Assembly (NCBI GenBank): GCA_963969395.1 | Contig: OZ017795.1 | Coordinates: forward strand, 36,437,063-36,501,062 | DNA length: 64,000 nt | Reading direction: 5' to 3' | Source: Pseudoscleropodium purum | Taxonomy: Eukaryota; Streptophyta; Bryopsida; Hypnales; Brachytheciaceae | Part shown: positions 62,481 to 64,000 of the stretch, piece after piece | How the letters are laid out: each line of letters begins with the position of its first letter | How positions within the stretch are numbered: position 1 is the first letter of the stretch | Notes under the pieces: model-generated | What the model was told of the DNA's origin: nothing | What the model saw: only the letters and a program-made list of their open reading frames with translations | Databases searched by the model: none | Translations under genes and position numbers: made by a program

Positions 62481-62983
62481 ACGAGTTTCGCGATACATGG
62501 GAGGTACCCGTATCCTGAGCTGAAGAAATCGTGATTCGATACTGAATCAGTTGCAAAAACTCAACCGACGAAGTGATCGTGACCAGGGAAGAAATTGTGA
62601 AAAGTGGCAAAATATAGATGACTGCAAGGCAAGATGCCGCAGTAATTTCTCACAAGAGACTACGTAAAGTTCAGATAGTTTGAATGAAAAGGGAACCCGC
62701 AATACATTAACTGGTAGGTTAATTCCACTACCACACTAAAATCAGATGTACACTTAGTGTAGAGAGCTTGCCCATAGATCACGAAGCCACTAATAACATT
62801 CCATGCCTAGTACTCAGTTCAATGATTCCGACACTTACGCGCGACTTATATCTCATAAGAAACGGCTCACAGCAAACCAACGCTCATGTTTGCTATAAAA
62901 TTACGTCTGTAAAAAAATTGGCAAATCTACCCATTACTTACTCTAAAGCTCGGGATAGACTCGTGAGCAGCACTTCAGAGCGT

Positions 62984-64000
62984 TCAAGGACCAGTCTCCC
63001 GTGTGAATCTTACACGATACTTGTACAGAGTCACGGGCTTATCCATACCCATGACGTCTGCAAAATCCATACCATCTCTTGGGAGTGGGAACATTGCTAC
63101 TCTTTGAAAAGCCTGCAGAAGTCATCGAGACACGACGATGTCATCTATTAACTCAGCTTGCATCCATCTCACAAAACGACCAGTTCTATACCACAGGCAA
63201 CCAGACGAGCAAGACAGAATACCTCGATTTCATTAGCGGACATTTCAGTTGAATCCCATCGGTATCTTGTTAAATTCTGACTAGCCTGCAAGATGAACCA
63301 AGAGCATAACAGATGGTCATGTTCGAGAACGTTTTTATACAGGGGTTTGTTCCAAAACAAAGACATACAATGTAGCGTATGTTGGCAGTCTTGGCTTCTT
63401 GTTCATATACTTGATTTTGAACTTCAAAACGACCTTTTCGTGTTTGAGCAAAACTAACAAAATGAAGCATTTTAAGTCTAGTTTCCATTTAAAAACTCAG
63501 AAAATTATCCCAGATATGTGTACTTCTTAGCCATTTCAAGTTGACAGCCTATAATCACGGATATTTGGTTCATAACATGACGTTCTACACTATGATATAC
63601 ACCTATGCTGAAAATTTCGTTCTTCATATTTTTTCAGTGTATTCTCTGTTTGATTTATTTTTTCTTTATATTCAAAACTTCAGGATAATTTCAAATCTTC
63701 ACCAATAAATCTAAAATGAATTCTGCCTCAAAGGAAACAAGTAATTTCATCCCTAAAGAAAAATTAGGAAGAAAAAAAATTCTTATAAGAAAATCGTGTA
63801 TAATGGCGTACTAAGCATACAAAATGAAAGATATGGAAGTTTGACTACACGATCACAAAACCCATACTTTCACGGTTAAAGAAGAAAGATATTGACAAGG
63901 CAGAAAGGAAAGCACTATACCTTCACTGAAGGAGGTCCATCTCTTATTGCGCTACTGTCAAAAACCTGTGTAGTGTTTTCAAGCATAATTTATCAGTTAT
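62984..64000 (-). CDS. 3' part of an unrecognised multi-exon gene
   Basis: Four exons inferred by splice sites and phase: 63965-63921 (VFDSSAIRDGPPSVK), 63453-63369 (FAQTRKGRFEVQNQVYEQEA, then KTANIRYI), 63285-63223 (ASQNLTRYRWDSTEMSANEI, then E), and 63112-62984 (AFQRVAMFPLPRDGMDFADV ... LYKYRVRFTRETGP, stop). The last three join in phase 0 with good sites (ATT|GTATGT, TTGCAG|GCT, GAG|GTATTC, CTGCAG|GCT). The 45-nt exon ends in phase 0 while the next starts with one completing base, so at least one exon between 63454 and 63920 is missing from my model. The 5' part lies beyond the window. Composition is clearly exon-like, but I do not recognise the family. Confidence 0.6.

Overview
The window looks like nuclear DNA of a land plant. 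It is strongly AT-rich, has almost no long ORFs, and holds a few intron-containing genes whose exons are clearly richer in GC, surrounded by decayed transposable elements. Short introns (about 60-330 bp where I could place them), GC-richer exons and a TIR domain of the 'KIF-CHSG-QK-FV-QLC-DL' type suggest a bryophyte, most likely a moss. That assignment is inference; no organelle or rRNA marker is present.

Layout. 1-5.6 kb: AT-rich intergenic DNA with one small inverted-repeat element (437-726). 5.6-8.6 kb: a plus-strand RING-H2 E3 ubiquitin ligase gene (coding 7032-8485). 8.97-12.2 kb: a complete nine-exon minus-strand RAD9 gene (9-1-1 DNA-damage checkpoint clamp), tail-to-tail with the RING gene. 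All its exon phases close, giving 533 codons. 12.6-13.8 kb: two small TTAA-bounded transposons. 16.5-28.4 kb: TIR-NB-LRR (TNL) resistance-type gene copy 1 on the minus strand (18805-24419 plus a tail to 18352), with a conserved 5' block reaching 27.2 kb and similar direct repeats on both flanks. 28.4-54.2 kb: gene-poor DNA with several non-autonomous DNA transposons and a ruined TNL fragment (copy 3, 31.9-33.9 kb). 54.2-62.2 kb: TNL copy 2 in the same orientation, a clear pseudogene broken by nonsense codons, lost splice sites, loss of the NB-ARC region and three insertions. 62.98-64 kb: the 3' end of an unrecognised minus-strand multi-exon gene.

The most interesting content is the TNL cluster plus its transposons. 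Because copies 1 and 2 are paralogous, each serves as an 'empty site' for the other. That lets target-site duplications be read directly: two GC-rich hAT-type elements with 8-bp duplications in copy 2, and one TTAA-type element in copy 1. The TTAA elements (ends TTAACCCT..., at least five in the window) look like a non-autonomous piggyBac-type family, which would be unusual in a land plant. Copy 1 keeps an intact-looking TIR, P-loop and a 135-residue modular LRR array. It has an upstream exon of unknown family that splices in phase to the TIR, but a single in-frame TAA cuts off the last LRR block.

No tRNA, rRNA, CRISPR array or intact autonomous transposon was recognised. Splice sites were inferred by eye from GT/AG, reading phase and family resemblance, without transcript data.
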